DNA from: Halomonas sp. JB37
Lineage (GTDB): Bacteria > Pseudomonadota > Gammaproteobacteria > Pseudomonadales > Halomonadaceae
NCBI RefSeq assembly: GCF_002332255.1
Contig: NZ_NRGW01000001.1
Coordinates: 2,914,001 to 2,978,000, forward strand
DNA: 64,000 nucleotides
Reading direction: 5' to 3'
Positions within the stretch are counted from its first letter, which is position 1. Every line of letters starts with the position of its first letter. Below are positions 1-7,587 of the stretch, piece after piece. The notes beneath the pieces are model-generated. The model ran no database searches and was not told the origin of the DNA. It saw nothing but the letters and a program-made list of their open reading frames with translations. The position numbers and the translations under genes are program-made.

Positions 1-98
1 CGCCCTTCCATCAACTCATCAATCTGCTTCACCGTCTTCTGCTCTACGCTAACGATTAGCCGTACCGGCTGTTTGAATAGGCGAGGATTCTTGCTCAT
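1..98 (-). CDS. Partial small protein, possibly ribbon-helix-helix type (cut by window edge)
   Basis: The reading frame starts with ATG at 98, preceded by a good AGGAG site (about 10 bases upstream), and runs off the left edge after 32 residues. The visible residues include VRLIVSVEQKTVKQIDEL. This has the alternating beta-strand then helix look of a CopG/Arc-type ribbon-helix-helix DNA-binding protein. It is the last visible gene of the element's minus-strand operon, 12 bases after the preceding stop. The family call is an inference from a very short fragment and could be wrong. The gene itself is well supported by start, ribosome site and spacing. Confidence 0.5.
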   Translation of the reverse strand, partial: MSKNPRLFKQPVRLIVSVEQKTVKQIDELMEG

Positions 99-110
99 GA
101 CGGTTCTCTC

Positions 111-440
111 CTATTGGCTATTTTGGCGACGGTGGGCAATATCCTCTAGGTGGGTTCTCAATATCTGCCCCGGGCCAAACAGGCGGGCAGAGTTCAGCAG
201 CCTATATTTAAAGTCCTCTTCACTAGCGCGCATTTCCATCAGTAAATCACCACTAATAGGCCCTTCATGTTGAGCCGCGGCGAGAATACGACCAATCATT
301 GTTCCCGCTTCATCGCAGGCCCGCCTAATTACCTGCATTGATGTTTCATGGTTTAAGCCATCCAGGTAATGGTCGACCACAACCCTGGTCAGATCGCTAC
401 AAAGCTGCTCCATATCGATGTTTTCATCTTGCACATTCAT
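111..440 (-). CDS. Hypothetical element protein, 109 aa
   Basis: I do not recognise this protein. It is acidic in its N-terminal part, predicted mostly helical, has no signal peptide or membrane segment, and carries no motif I can name. ATG at 440 follows a GGAG site at correct spacing, and the stop of the upstream gene is 10 bases away. That makes it a co-transcribed member of the element operon. Position among replication and regulatory genes suggests an accessory role in maintenance of the element, which is only a guess. Confidence 0.7.
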   Translation of the reverse strand: MNVQDENIDMEQLCSDLTRVVVDHYLDGLNHETSMQVIRRACDEAGTMIGRILAAAQHEGPISGDLLMEMRASEEDFKYRLLNSARLFGPGQILRTHLEDIAHRRQNSQ

Positions 441-450
441 AGCAGTCTCC

Positions 451-921
451 TCAGTGCAAAGTGTGGATCGGCTTGGTTTGAAGCCGATTATCCACGCCCT
501 TCTCTTTAGCCAGCGCCAGCAGCTCCTCCTCAGTCGATCCTAGCGCCTTTGCTAGCTGATCCAGCCGATAGACCGCGTTACCGTCGTCATCCACTGCCGT
601 TGCCTTGAGGTCGGGAAAGAACGTCTCCATGCCTTCCTGCAGCGTTTCTAGGATCGGGCCTCGCAAGAACATCGGATGCTGCTCGTCATAAGCGCGAGAT
701 ATCATCTCCTCCGCATCATCGCGCTCTACGCCACCAAAGAACGCTTGTCGCGCTTTCTGCTCCACACTCGCCAGTAGCAGTATCACAGAGTGCCGCATGG
801 GCTGGCGCAGGTGCTTAGGCTTAACACTGGCTTTATACGCTGCCCACACTTGCCCCTGTGTCAGATGATCCAGACCAGTCCCGCTTTCAGCAGCTTGTTT
901 AATCGTATCGTGGTTAATCAT
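451..921 (-). CDS. Hypothetical element protein, 156 aa
   Basis: A soluble, largely helical protein with no motif I recognise. The C-terminal third (about residues 110 to 145) reads like a short helical domain with the pattern YRLDQLAKALGSTEEELLALA. This is reminiscent of an HTH or recognition-helix unit, but it is not diagnostic. ATG at 921 has a GGAGAG ribosome site about 5 bases upstream. It sits 9 bases after the stop of the preceding gene in the minus-strand operon. Function unknown. Confidence 0.7.
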   Translation of the reverse strand: MINHDTIKQAAESGTGLDHLTQGQVWAAYKASVKPKHLRQPMRHSVILLLASVEQKARQAFFGGVERDDAEEMISRAYDEQHPMFLRGPILETLQEGMETFFPDLKATAVDDDGNAVYRLDQLAKALGSTEEELLALAKEKGVDNRLQTKPIHTLH

Positions 922-930
922 GGTGCTCTC

Positions 931-1203
931 CTAAGCCGCCGGCGGCATGGTGTCAGTATCAATCAGCGCGTTTACTATCCCCTGCAGACGAGCCAAGCGA
1001 ATGCGTACAAGCCCTGCCAGGGTTCCGGCAGGGAGTGAGTCGCTTATCGCTTCTAGGGTGGCAGCACAAGCCAACAATGCATTGTCGTCAGGCCATGACT
1101 GCAGCGTGTCCCGCACAGCCTCGGCACTATGGCTGGCGCTTTGATCTATAGAACGCAAGCTAGAGGCTAGGCGTGCAGCTTCTTGAATGGCGTTATCCAA
1201 CAT
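931..1203 (-). CDS. Hypothetical element protein, 90 aa
   Basis: A small alanine-rich, probably all-helical protein. No family recognised. ATG at 1203 is preceded by a near-perfect AGGAGG site located inside the 3' end of the upstream gene, and the two genes overlap by 11 bases. The strong ribosome site argues for a real gene even though the sequence itself carries no diagnostic motif. Confidence 0.65.
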   Translation of the reverse strand: MLDNAIQEAARLASSLRSIDQSASHSAEAVRDTLQSWPDDNALLACAATLEAISDSLPAGTLAGLVRIRLARLQGIVNALIDTDTMPPAA

Positions 1204-1915
1204 GACGGCCTCCTGTTAGCTCTTGATTGGCAGCACGGCGGCCAGCGTTATCTCGTTTGTGACTCGCAGGCTCATGCTCAGCAGCCTGTTGCCATGTGGT
1301 GATATACCGCTGGGCGATTAGTAGGGCTTGTTGAGGTGTTCGGCTACTTGCCGCCTTGCTAATCAGGCGTTCATCCTCAGGCAGTACGGCGCAATGCTCA
1401 CGGACAAGCCGCAACCAGCGTGGCGCATGCTCAATGATCGGCGCACTTACAGACGCTTCTGAGGCTGGCGCATTGGGCAGGTCAGGCCATACGGCTTTAG
1501 CGGCTGACAGTGCCTTGGAATCGCTCAGCAGGCGACGACATTGCTTAAGGGCTGTGTAGGTATCTGGCGATACTTCAAAGGCGTCATCCAGCACCACCGC
1601 GAGCTCAGCAGACGCTTGCCGAGTTAGAGTTGCCATCACTCCACGCACCTCGGCTTCAATAGACTCCAAAGGCCTATCGACCGCGTACAGGCTGCCAATG
1701 ATGGCGTTAATATCGCGGGTAGTAGCCAGCGATAGAGCCTCTTGCACAGCCACCCGCTTTACTGCCTCACTCGAATTGGCGCGGGAACAGCGGGAACCGT
1801 GGGAACACGCTTGTTCTTCAAGACTTTTTTCTGTTCCCACTGGTGATGGGGCTGTGGGAACAGTGGGAACACCTGCTGCTAAACGCCGTTGCCGTAAAAG
1901 ATCGCGATAACTCAT
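1193..1915 (-). CDS. Hypothetical element protein with repeat-encoded N-terminus, 240 aa
   Basis: I do not recognise the family. The N-terminal 60 residues are encoded by a stretch containing six copies of the hexamer GGGAAC (either strand, 1783 to 1870). This produces low-complexity peptide such as VPTVPTAP. The remainder is alanine-rich and helical. The start at 1915 overlaps the DUF927 stop as ATGA, so the two are translationally coupled. The same hexamer cluster recurs at the start of the DUF927 gene, so part of the peptide may be constrained by DNA function rather than protein function (inference). Confidence 0.65.
   Translation of the reverse strand: MSYRDLLRQRRLAAGVPTVPTAPSPVGTEKSLEEQACSHGSRCSRANSSEAVKRVAVQEALSLATTRDINAIIGSLYAVDRPLESIEAEVRGVMATLTRQASAELAVVLDDAFEVSPDTYTALKQCRRLLSDSKALSAAKAVWPDLPNAPASEASVSAPIIEHAPRWLRLVREHCAVLPEDERLISKAASSRTPQQALLIAQRYITTWQQAAEHEPASHKRDNAGRRAANQELTGGRHVG
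1783..1870. repeat. GGGAAC 9-mer repeat cluster, copy 1
   Basis: GGGAAC or its complement GTTCCC occurs at 1783, 1792, 1801, 1833, 1856 and 1865. Neighbouring direct copies are spaced by exactly 9 bases (1783/1792/1801 and 1856/1865). The spacing keeps reading frame and lies within the 5' part of the 240-residue gene. Orientation switches in the middle, so an inverted arrangement exists. Possible iteron or protein-binding cluster. Confidence 0.7.
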
Positions 1916-3930
1916 TGGTCACCTTCCTTCGGCAAGACAGCATAAAGGCGTTGAAGTCCGTTAAGCGTGCGCTTGTTTACCGCGAATCTTCCCGACTCCT
2001 TTTCATAGAGCCAGCCAGCCTTATCCAGCACGCTGGCAATCATCTTGGGGTCATACCCGCTTGCCGCTTCCTCCAGTGCCGCCCGATGGAAGTAAAAGAC
2101 ACGCCCCTCTGCCATGTCTGCCCAGTAGCCAGCGCGATCTCTGACGCCGGGCTTGTTCTCACCACTTTGAGCGCCCATCTCGCTAAAACGGCTATCACCG
2201 TGGCGCTGAATGAAGTTTGCGATACCTTCCATGATGGCTTGGTCTTCCGGCGGCAGACTCCCCCTTTCGGACTGCCATAGCTGGAAGCACGTACCAATAG
2301 CCTCGATAGACGAGCCGGGTGACCAGCCGGTTAATCCGGCATCTGTTGCCAGCTCACCGGCCATCGCAAGCAATCCAAAAGCACCGGCTGCACGACTGGA
2401 AACGCCATCTTGTGCGACTGTGAATACGGGATCTTCCATGGTGTCGCGGTAGAGAGCTGGTAAATCAGACTGCTTTATCAAGTGCTGAATAAAAGCACCT
2501 CCAGCATGTCCATAATGCTCTGCTGTTGCCGTCTTAATAGCGTTCGCAAAATCACTAGGTGTCATGCCCTGGATATCATCGAACGCACCATAGCGACGAC
2601 TTGTGGCGGGTATGTCTAACAAACGAGCGTCTTGCCCCGCCTTGGCCTTCTTGCCTGCTTCACTCATGTGTGAGGCAAGGCTGCGCTCGCCACTGGATAG
2701 CAACATCAAGCGCCAGCGCTGAGCCTCACGAATACCCCCTGTTCTCGCTGCGCGCTGCTTGCCTACACCATTAGCCACCAGATAAACCATATTGCCCGCT
2801 TCATACGGGCTCGCCTGACTTATCTCATCCAATATCATGCAGGTATCGTTCTGAGATGCGGCTAAGGCTTCGATGCCATTTCCAGTACCAGACCATTGGC
2901 GCATGAATTGAGGGCTGCCCCAGACGCTACTAGCCATTTGCAAACACGTGGTTTTGCCCTTACTGGAGCCTCCCCGCAAGTTGAAGCCTAACCCTCCGGA
3001 TGGCTGCTGTTTGGCTGGCCATATCAAAGGGCCAGCCAAAGCAATACAGATACCCAGCATCAGGATTGGGTTGCTCACCGCACGCCCAGCAACCTGCTGG
3101 CGCCACCCATCAAGAGTGCCGCGAACATCAAAGTAGCTGGATCGTGAAGAGTCGGCGCTAAAGCAGTAGTCCTGATTACCGATAGTGCGCTCAGGCAGAA
3201 CAAAAGCACGCGAGTTGTCATGCCAGCCGGTCGTAGTAGCCGCTACCAGCCGAGCTTCTGGCCGACTTTCCATTATGTAGTCAGCAAGACGGTGGCGCTG
3301 TTTGATAACGTGCGTGTGTCCCATATCCAGTAATTCACGGCGCAGCTCTGATCCGCCTTCATTGAGTAAGCGCATTGGCAATACTCGGCGGCACCATTTA
3401 CTCTCGCTATTCATAAAGCGAACCTGTCGCCCGAAGTTACCGCCATGTTCGTCACGGCTAATGGCTATCACCTCAATGGGGCCAGAAATATACACATCCT
3501 CATTGGTGGAACCATTCTGACTGGTGCGTATACCATGCCACCACAGTCCCGGAGGAAGCCGCTTGTCACCGATATAGAACCAATTCGCATGACTTGTGAA
3601 ACCGGGCCGCTTTAGGCTGCTGTCTAGCGGTTCATTCTCCCCGGGCGACACCTCTTTACCCAAAGAAGCCACGCCATCAAGTGCCGATATCGCCTCAGCA
3701 CTTACTAACTCCCGTTCGCTCTGCTCATTAGCGTCTGTTCCCACTGTTCCCGCGCTGTTCCCACTACCGGGAACAGCGGCATTATTATCCAAGTTACTGT
3801 TTTTCGGCTTTTTAAAGCTATCTGTTCCCGCTGTTCCCGCTGTTCCCACTGCTTTTGTAGTCAGGCAGCTTTGATCCTCCTCTATTGGGGCATCAAAAAG
3901 GCTCAGATTATCGTCAGACTTCCAGCTCAT
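1912..3930 (-). CDS. DUF927-type replication ATPase/helicase
   Basis: Element-encoded ATPase of 672 residues. Seen: a Walker A motif GGSSKGKT and a Walker B-like TCMILDEIS motif in the middle of the protein. The surrounding sequence is typical of DUF927 proteins, with residues reading LGFNLRGGSSKGKTT. Known: DUF927 proteins are found next to Toprim primases in satellites and plasmid-like islands and are thought to serve as replicative helicases. The ATG at 3930 forms an ATGA overlap with the primase stop and has an AAGGGGG site upstream. A longer frame to 3975 exists but lacks these features. The N-terminal 100 residues are low complexity and contain VGTAGTAGT-type repeats encoded by GGGAAC 9-mers. 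Confidence 0.85.
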   Translation of the reverse strand: MSWKSDDNLSLFDAPIEEDQSCLTTKAVGTAGTAGTDSFKKPKNSNLDNNAAVPGSGNSAGTVGTDANEQSERELVSAEAISALDGVASLGKEVSPGENEPLDSSLKRPGFTSHANWFYIGDKRLPPGLWWHGIRTSQNGSTNEDVYISGPIEVIAISRDEHGGNFGRQVRFMNSESKWCRRVLPMRLLNEGGSELRRELLDMGHTHVIKQRHRLADYIMESRPEARLVAATTTGWHDNSRAFVLPERTIGNQDYCFSADSSRSSYFDVRGTLDGWRQQVAGRAVSNPILMLGICIALAGPLIWPAKQQPSGGLGFNLRGGSSKGKTTCLQMASSVWGSPQFMRQWSGTGNGIEALAASQNDTCMILDEISQASPYEAGNMVYLVANGVGKQRAARTGGIREAQRWRLMLLSSGERSLASHMSEAGKKAKAGQDARLLDIPATSRRYGAFDDIQGMTPSDFANAIKTATAEHYGHAGGAFIQHLIKQSDLPALYRDTMEDPVFTVAQDGVSSRAAGAFGLLAMAGELATDAGLTGWSPGSSIEAIGTCFQLWQSERGSLPPEDQAIMEGIANFIQRHGDSRFSEMGAQSGENKPGVRDRAGYWADMAEGRVFYFHRAALEEAASGYDPKMIASVLDKAGWLYEKESGRFAVNKRTLNGLQRLYAVLPKEGDQ
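3737..3847. repeat. GGGAAC 9-mer repeat cluster, copy 2
   Basis: GTTCCC (GGGAAC on the coding strand) occurs at 3737, 3746, 3757, 3824, 3833 and 3842, with an inverted GGGAAC at 3769. Adjacent copies are 9 bases apart in most cases. The cluster lies in the N-terminal coding part of the DUF927 gene and encodes glycine-threonine repeats (GTAGT). It is the same motif as the 1783 to 1870 cluster, about 1.9 kb away. Confidence 0.75.
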
Positions 3931-4865
3931 ACGGCCCCCTTGCGGCATAGGGCCACGTCGGCAAAGTCGGTGCATGACGTGCAGCGATCACAAAAGGCAG
4001 GCGTGAGTAACTTTCCCCCAATGGCCAGCGCCGCTATCCGCGCTTTAGTCATACCGGGATTGCCATCAGTAAAGCGGTCATCATCCGCTGCAATCGTGAT
4101 CGTCACGTCTTCGGGTAAGCGCTGGCGCAAGCGGCGGGCGACCGGCTCAAGGTTGGCGGCATTGCGAGCAACCACCACCGGGCAGCCAGTAGACGCGTAG
4201 AGTGCAGCACCTGTTGCCCATCCTTCGGATACCAGTACTCGATGAGCGCCAGCAATGCGCCCAATCAGGCTAGCCGCACCTTTTACCCGACCACCCGGCA
4301 TAGGGCGCTTGGCACCATCGGGAAAGATGCGCTCCAGATTAATCAGCCTGCCCTCGACATACAGCGGTACCAGCAGGGCATTACCTCGCTGACGTAGGCC
4401 GTATGGCCGTAGCTGCTTTTTAACCAAATAGGGGTGGCTGGTGTCTGCTGGCTTGGCGCACGCCCACCATTGGCGGGCCTGCTTTGCCGTCTCAGCCTGT
4501 TTAGCGATACGCTCGGCTTCCCATTGGTCGCGCTGGCGCTGCGCCTCAAGGCGGGCTTTCTGACGCTTTTCGGTGCGCGTTATATCGTCGTCAGCATCAT
4601 CGACCAGCATCACAAGACACTGAGAGTCGCGCCAGTCACCCACGACCGCTGCAGTATCTCCTAGCAGACCGATATAGCCGCTCTGACTATTGGCTCCATC
4701 AGGGATGAACCGACGCCACTTGCCTTTGCCTGAAAAGCGGGACGCGCCATAGAAATCACTGGCGACCTGTTCAGCGGCAACCTCTATGCTAAGGTGGCTA
4801 GGCATCTCGACAATGCTGCTGTACTCCGCCTGGCTTCCGATGGGCGTTTTATTTTGATAGGCCAT
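3927..4865 (-). CDS. Toprim-domain primase
   Basis: Probable DNA primase subunit for replication of the element, acting with the downstream DUF927 ATPase. Seen: the C-terminal half contains a Toprim core, with an acidic residue in VLVSEGWATGAAL (about residue 210) followed by TIAADDD (about residue 265). This is the E and DxD pattern of the catalytic fold. Four cysteines near the C-terminus (CDRCTSC, then C) could form a small metal site. A central arginine- and glutamine-rich helix (about residues 95 to 130) is probably coiled coil. ATG at 4865 overlaps the upstream stop as TGATG; a GTG one codon earlier is also possible. Length of 312 aa is normal for satellite Toprim proteins. Confidence 0.85.
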   Translation of the reverse strand: MAYQNKTPIGSQAEYSSIVEMPSHLSIEVAAEQVASDFYGASRFSGKGKWRRFIPDGANSQSGYIGLLGDTAAVVGDWRDSQCLVMLVDDADDDITRTEKRQKARLEAQRQRDQWEAERIAKQAETAKQARQWWACAKPADTSHPYLVKKQLRPYGLRQRGNALLVPLYVEGRLINLERIFPDGAKRPMPGGRVKGAASLIGRIAGAHRVLVSEGWATGAALYASTGCPVVVARNAANLEPVARRLRQRLPEDVTITIAADDDRFTDGNPGMTKARIAALAIGGKLLTPAFCDRCTSCTDFADVALCRKGAV

Positions 4866-5275
4866 CACTCATGGCCCCCTGCCTTATCAGCTACCTTGAT
4901 CGTGCCTACCATAAGGCCATCACGTCCCATTCGAATATCAGCATCTTCGGTAGTGACTTTTAGATCACGCGGCCCTTTCTCTAGCGCTTGCGCCGCATCT
5001 TTGAGCAGGTGCGCTAGGTCGTAGGCATCATCGGCACATAACGACAGCACAACACGCTTTGAAGCCTGAGTGACCGGATGCGAAGAAAAGCGCATCGCTT
5101 CCAATAGCGCGTTAGAGGCTTCCGATATGTGGTGACAGGCATGGGCATAGTGAGCAACGGCTTCAGCAGCGACACCATCTGCATCAAGCTCATGGGCTAG
5201 GTCGTCTACTTTGTCGCCAATAGCGATAAGCGCGGTTACTTGGTCTGAGGTCAGGTGTGCTTGGCGGGTATTCAT
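4865..5275 (-). CDS. Hypothetical element protein, 136 aa
   Basis: A soluble helical protein without a motif I can name. The stop overlaps the primase start and the start at 5275 overlaps the stop of the upstream gene as ATGA, so it is embedded in the coupled operon. Many short proteins of this type sit between regulators and primase in P4-like elements. Role unknown. Confidence 0.7.
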   Translation of the reverse strand: MNTRQAHLTSDQVTALIAIGDKVDDLAHELDADGVAAEAVAHYAHACHHISEASNALLEAMRFSSHPVTQASKRVVLSLCADDAYDLAHLLKDAAQALEKGPRDLKVTTEDADIRMGRDGLMVGTIKVADKAGGHE

Positions 5276-5529
5276 GCACCACCCCCTTTTGGCTCGCTGG
5301 TGCGGTAAGCATGTACAGTTAGCTGCTCAAGGGCGTCTATGTGATGCTGAGTGCCAAACAGAACAGCAGCCAATACGTGAGGAGCTATCACATTGCCGTC
5401 GTCGTCTGACGCATCGGTAAGCGCCATTTCAACGAGCATAACGGTGTGGCGTAGCGCGTGGAGGTGGTGGTTGATTTCGTCATCAAGCACACCGTTAGGA
5501 GCATCGAGTGATACCTGGAAGGAGCTCAT
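5272..5529 (-). CDS. Hypothetical element protein, 85 aa
   Basis: Small acidic protein rich in histidine and leucine. The core pattern (LRHTVMLVEMALTDASDDDG, then HVLAAVLFGTQHHIDALEQL) suggests two amphipathic helices. It shares the helix-loop-helix flavour of the next gene downstream, and the short motif HHIDALE in one matches KHNIDALES in the other. The two may be distant paralogues. ATGA overlaps on both sides. Function unknown. Confidence 0.65.
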   Translation of the reverse strand: MSSFQVSLDAPNGVLDDEINHHLHALRHTVMLVEMALTDASDDDGNVIAPHVLAAVLFGTQHHIDALEQLTVHAYRTSEPKGGGA

Positions 5530-5759
5530 TGCTTACCCTCCTGTTCCAGCTTCTCATCAAGCTGTCCAAGCTCTCGATAACAGCTCTCGGCCACTATATC
5601 GATGGCCTCTACCAGCGATCCGTAGTGATAGTCACTGTAGATAGGCGCTTCACCTTCGTTGCCATTACGCATCCTATCGATGTTGATCATGTTGGCGAGG
5701 GTGGCCATTAAACCGATACGACTTTCAAGGGCATCGATGTTGTGTTTTGCAGCGCTCAT
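5526..5759 (-). CDS. Hypothetical element protein, 77 aa
   Basis: Small acidic helical protein. ATG at 5759 forms an ATGA overlap with the stop of the upstream Ash-like gene, which is why I prefer it to the GTG at 5765. It shares an NIDALE motif with the adjacent 85-residue protein. No function can be assigned. Confidence 0.65.
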   Translation of the reverse strand: MSAAKHNIDALESRIGLMATLANMINIDRMRNGNEGEAPIYSDYHYGSLVEAIDIVAESCYRELGQLDEKLEQEGKQ

Positions 5760-6214
5760 GAGCACACCTCCAGACCACTAACAGCGGCTTCAAGGTGGCG
5801 GGCTTTCTCAATATGGTGGTTGTAACGCTTCAGGCGGGTGCTAGCGCTGGTATCAGCAAACAAGGCAGCTTTAGCCATTGCTCGATGGGCAGCAGCACGT
5901 TTAGAGGGATTGGGGGTAAGGAATAGGCGTAGTTTTGCCATGGGTATAACTCCGTTTGATATGGAGTCGTCCCCGGATGCCGCCAAGCATCGAATGGGGG
6001 CGACTGTACGCAAGTTGGCGGACCGGCTCAAACGTAAACCGGCATGCCCGAAGGCATCTCGCGCACAGCCGCCATAACGCATAGCGGGCACAAAAAAAGC
6101 GCCGACTATGAGAGGGGCGCTGATGCGCCGTTTGAGTCTCGACCCGCCAAGATCGACTGACGATTTTGCGCCAGCAAGATCAGCATAGCCGTTAGTCATC
6201 AGAGTGGTCAACAT
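5756..6214 (-). CDS. Ash-like phage protein with internal start for a 61-aa product
   Basis: The long frame starts at ATG 6214, coupled to the upstream HTH gene as TGATG, and gives 152 residues. The composition of the first 90 residues (basic, with GYADLAGAKSS and SRSANLRTVAPIRCLA) resembles the Ash family of P4-like satellites. That family overlaps a structured immunity-type RNA rather than a conserved enzyme. An internal ATG at 5941 with a GGAG site would give a 61-residue basic protein (begins MAKLRLFLTPNP). The upstream portion contains an intrinsic terminator and hairpins (see separate entry), so the internal start may be the main protein product. Assignment to Ash is from pattern recognition only. 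Confidence 0.55.
   Translation of the reverse strand: MLTTLMTNGYADLAGAKSSVDLGGSRLKRRISAPLIVGAFFVPAMRYGGCARDAFGHAGLRLSRSANLRTVAPIRCLAASGDDSISNGVIPMAKLRLFLTPNPSKRAAAHRAMAKAALFADTSASTRLKRYNHHIEKARHLEAAVSGLEVCS
5949..6121 (-). promoter_or_regulatory. Structured leader/attenuator region inside the Ash-like gene
   Basis: On the minus-strand RNA three structures follow one another. First is a 6-bp stem AGCGCC/GGCGCT (6098 to 6121) followed by seven U, an intrinsic terminator. Next is a UUCG-capped hairpin AUGCC/GGCAU (6044 to 6057). Last is a hairpin ACUCC/GGAGU (5949 to 5967) whose 3' arm is the ribosome site of the internal ATG at 5941. In P4, a short RNA and premature termination in the equivalent region control immunity. 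The analogy is an inference from structure and position. Confidence 0.5.
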
Positions 6215-6474
6215 CAAACACCACCCTTAGTACTATTGGTACCAGTTGGCAGGTAGTAGAGCGCTACACGGCTATGCTTGCGCCCCCACGGATCGATCAC
6301 ATCTTGCAGGTGGGTTCGTATGTCGTGGCCCTTCTCTCGCAGCTCACAGATACGCGCGCCTGGGCGAAGAATGTTTTCTTCTTGCAATAGCTCAAGAGTA
6401 GTAACCGGCCCACGCTTTAAGCGGGCCAGAATGCGTATGCGCTGGCTGGCGGAGTCAGTGGAGTTGATAGTCAT
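6214..6474 (-). CDS. Small HTH-containing regulator, 86 aa
   Basis: Seen: the central part reads RILARLKRGPVTTLELLQEENI then RICELREKGHDIRTH. This is the layout of a winged-helix domain in which short proteins of satellites choose between regulatory states. The C-terminal YYLPTG ending is common in this small family of HTH proteins from islands. Start at 6474 overlaps the KilA-N stop as ATGA and the stop overlaps the next start as TGATG. Likely a DNA-binding protein acting on the element's own promoters (inference). Confidence 0.7.
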   Translation of the reverse strand: MTINSTDSASQRIRILARLKRGPVTTLELLQEENILRPGARICELREKGHDIRTHLQDVIDPWGRKHSRVALYYLPTGTNSTKGGV

Positions 6475-7130
6475 GCAGCACCGCCTTGCAGCTTGGAAAG
6501 TAGCTGCTCCTGCGCGTAGCGTGTCAGCTCTTGCTTACGCTGCTGGTAGTCCAGGCCTCGGCCTAATAGGAAGGTGTCGCGCTGTTCGATCAGCGCCAGC
6601 AGGCGAAGCTCGGCAGGGCTTAGGCTGTCACGATCTACGCCCTTGGCCTGGCCAAAGACGGCGATATTGATCAACCGGGCTTCATTGATGAAGTGATGGC
6701 GGGCGGCAGGCTTGCCTTGGGCTTCCCGGGTTAGTTGGAGTGCGTCACACATGCCGCGGTATCCGATAGCGGCTGAGTCGCGTAGCAGTTGCCAATCTTC
6801 AGCGCCGCCATGGATTAAGCGATCAATCTGCTCATCACACCAGATTTCAAAGTCAACTGACAGCCATCGGGCGAACGGTACGGCTAGCTTCGGGTGCAGC
6901 CAAGTACCACCGCCGCGATCCATTCGCGCACGACTTGTTTCTACATATGTGATTTTCCCATATCTACGTTCAAGGCCAAGCAGGTAAGCCTTGGTCTCGG
7001 GTAGTCGCAGCCACTGCGCGGGCTCTTTACCAAAGCGTTTTGCTGCCTCAGTAGCATTGATCCAGCCAGCAGAGTTAAAGCTATAAGCTTGGCCTTCGTA
7101 TTGCAGAGGGATGACATTGGAAGCAGACAT
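6471..7130 (-). CDS. KilA-N domain protein
   Basis: The first 110 residues match the KilA-N domain: YEGQAYSFNSAGWINATEAA, then GGTWLHPKLAVPFARWLSVDFEIWCDEQI. The W-HPKLA-FARW-S pattern is diagnostic. KilA-N is a DNA-binding domain widespread in phages and large DNA viruses. The C-terminal part (about 120 to 219) is helical, rich in Leu, Gln and Arg, and probably an oligomerisation or partner-binding segment. ATG at 7130 directly abuts the upstream TAA. It is probably a regulator of the element. The ACCCTNAGGGT palindromes just upstream are plausible targets, though the AlpA-like protein is an equal candidate. Confidence 0.85.
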   Translation of the reverse strand: MSASNVIPLQYEGQAYSFNSAGWINATEAAKRFGKEPAQWLRLPETKAYLLGLERRYGKITYVETSRARMDRGGGTWLHPKLAVPFARWLSVDFEIWCDEQIDRLIHGGAEDWQLLRDSAAIGYRGMCDALQLTREAQGKPAARHHFINEARLINIAVFGQAKGVDRDSLSPAELRLLALIEQRDTFLLGRGLDYQQRKQELTRYAQEQLLSKLQGGAA

Positions 7131-7400
7131 TTAAGCCACCTCCCCATCATTACGAGAATCAGCAATCAGGCGGGCGGAATACTCGTAGATTTCAGCCAGA
7201 ACGAACCTTAGCGGCGCGTTCTTGCTGGCGCCCTGCTGAATAGGTTTAGGGAAGCGAGAGTCTTCTTTGCGGGCACGGTCAAAGGATGTGGAGGGCATGC
7301 CCAGAATGGCACATGCTTGTCGTTTATCGATCTGGACAAACTTGGGGTCGAAGTTATCGAGCGGGATTTTACCAGCAGCTTTATCACGGTTAGTTTGCAT
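7131..7400 (-). CDS. AlpA-like DNA-binding protein
   Basis: 89 residues, first gene of the long minus-strand operon. Seen: IDKRQACAILGMPSTSFDRARKEDSRFPKPIQQG, which follows the AlpA/excisionase pattern of an N-terminal helix-turn-helix then a wing with FPKPI. AlpA-type proteins activate integrase or excision and operon promoters in P4 and E. coli islands. ATG at 7400 is preceded by AGGAG at 9 bases. A block of palindromic repeats lies 64 to 172 bases upstream of the start, which fits autoregulation (inference). Confidence 0.75.
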   Translation of the reverse strand: MQTNRDKAAGKIPLDNFDPKFVQIDKRQACAILGMPSTSFDRARKEDSRFPKPIQQGASKNAPLRFVLAEIYEYSARLIADSRNDGEVA

Positions 7401-7463
7401 CGTAGCGTCTCCTGAATAAGCCTTGTGGTGGCTTGGACGACTACGATGGTGGCTTATGAAATA

Positions 7464-7572
7464 ACCCTCAGGGCAACACCATTAGGGCTTAGGGCAAGCA
7501 CCCTTAGGGTGGCAAAACAACCCTCAGGGTAGGCGGAAAACCGCATGATTGCTGGCTTTTTACTCTGAGGGT
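7464..7572. promoter_or_regulatory. ACCCTNAGGGT palindromic repeat cluster (operators or iterons)
   Basis: The 187-base gap between the AlpA-like start and the next gene contains perfect palindromes at 7500 to 7510 (ACCCTTAGGGT) and 7520 to 7530 (ACCCTCAGGGT). Near-copies lie at 7464 to 7474, 7478 to 7488 and 7562 to 7572, with an extra half-site at 7488 to 7495. Centres are spaced by 14, 22, 20 and 42 bases, so several lie near whole helical turns. The cluster covers the promoter region of the element operon. It may bind the element's regulator or serve as replication iterons. Confidence 0.75.
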
Positions 7573-7587
7573 AAAAGTTGAGCTCCC

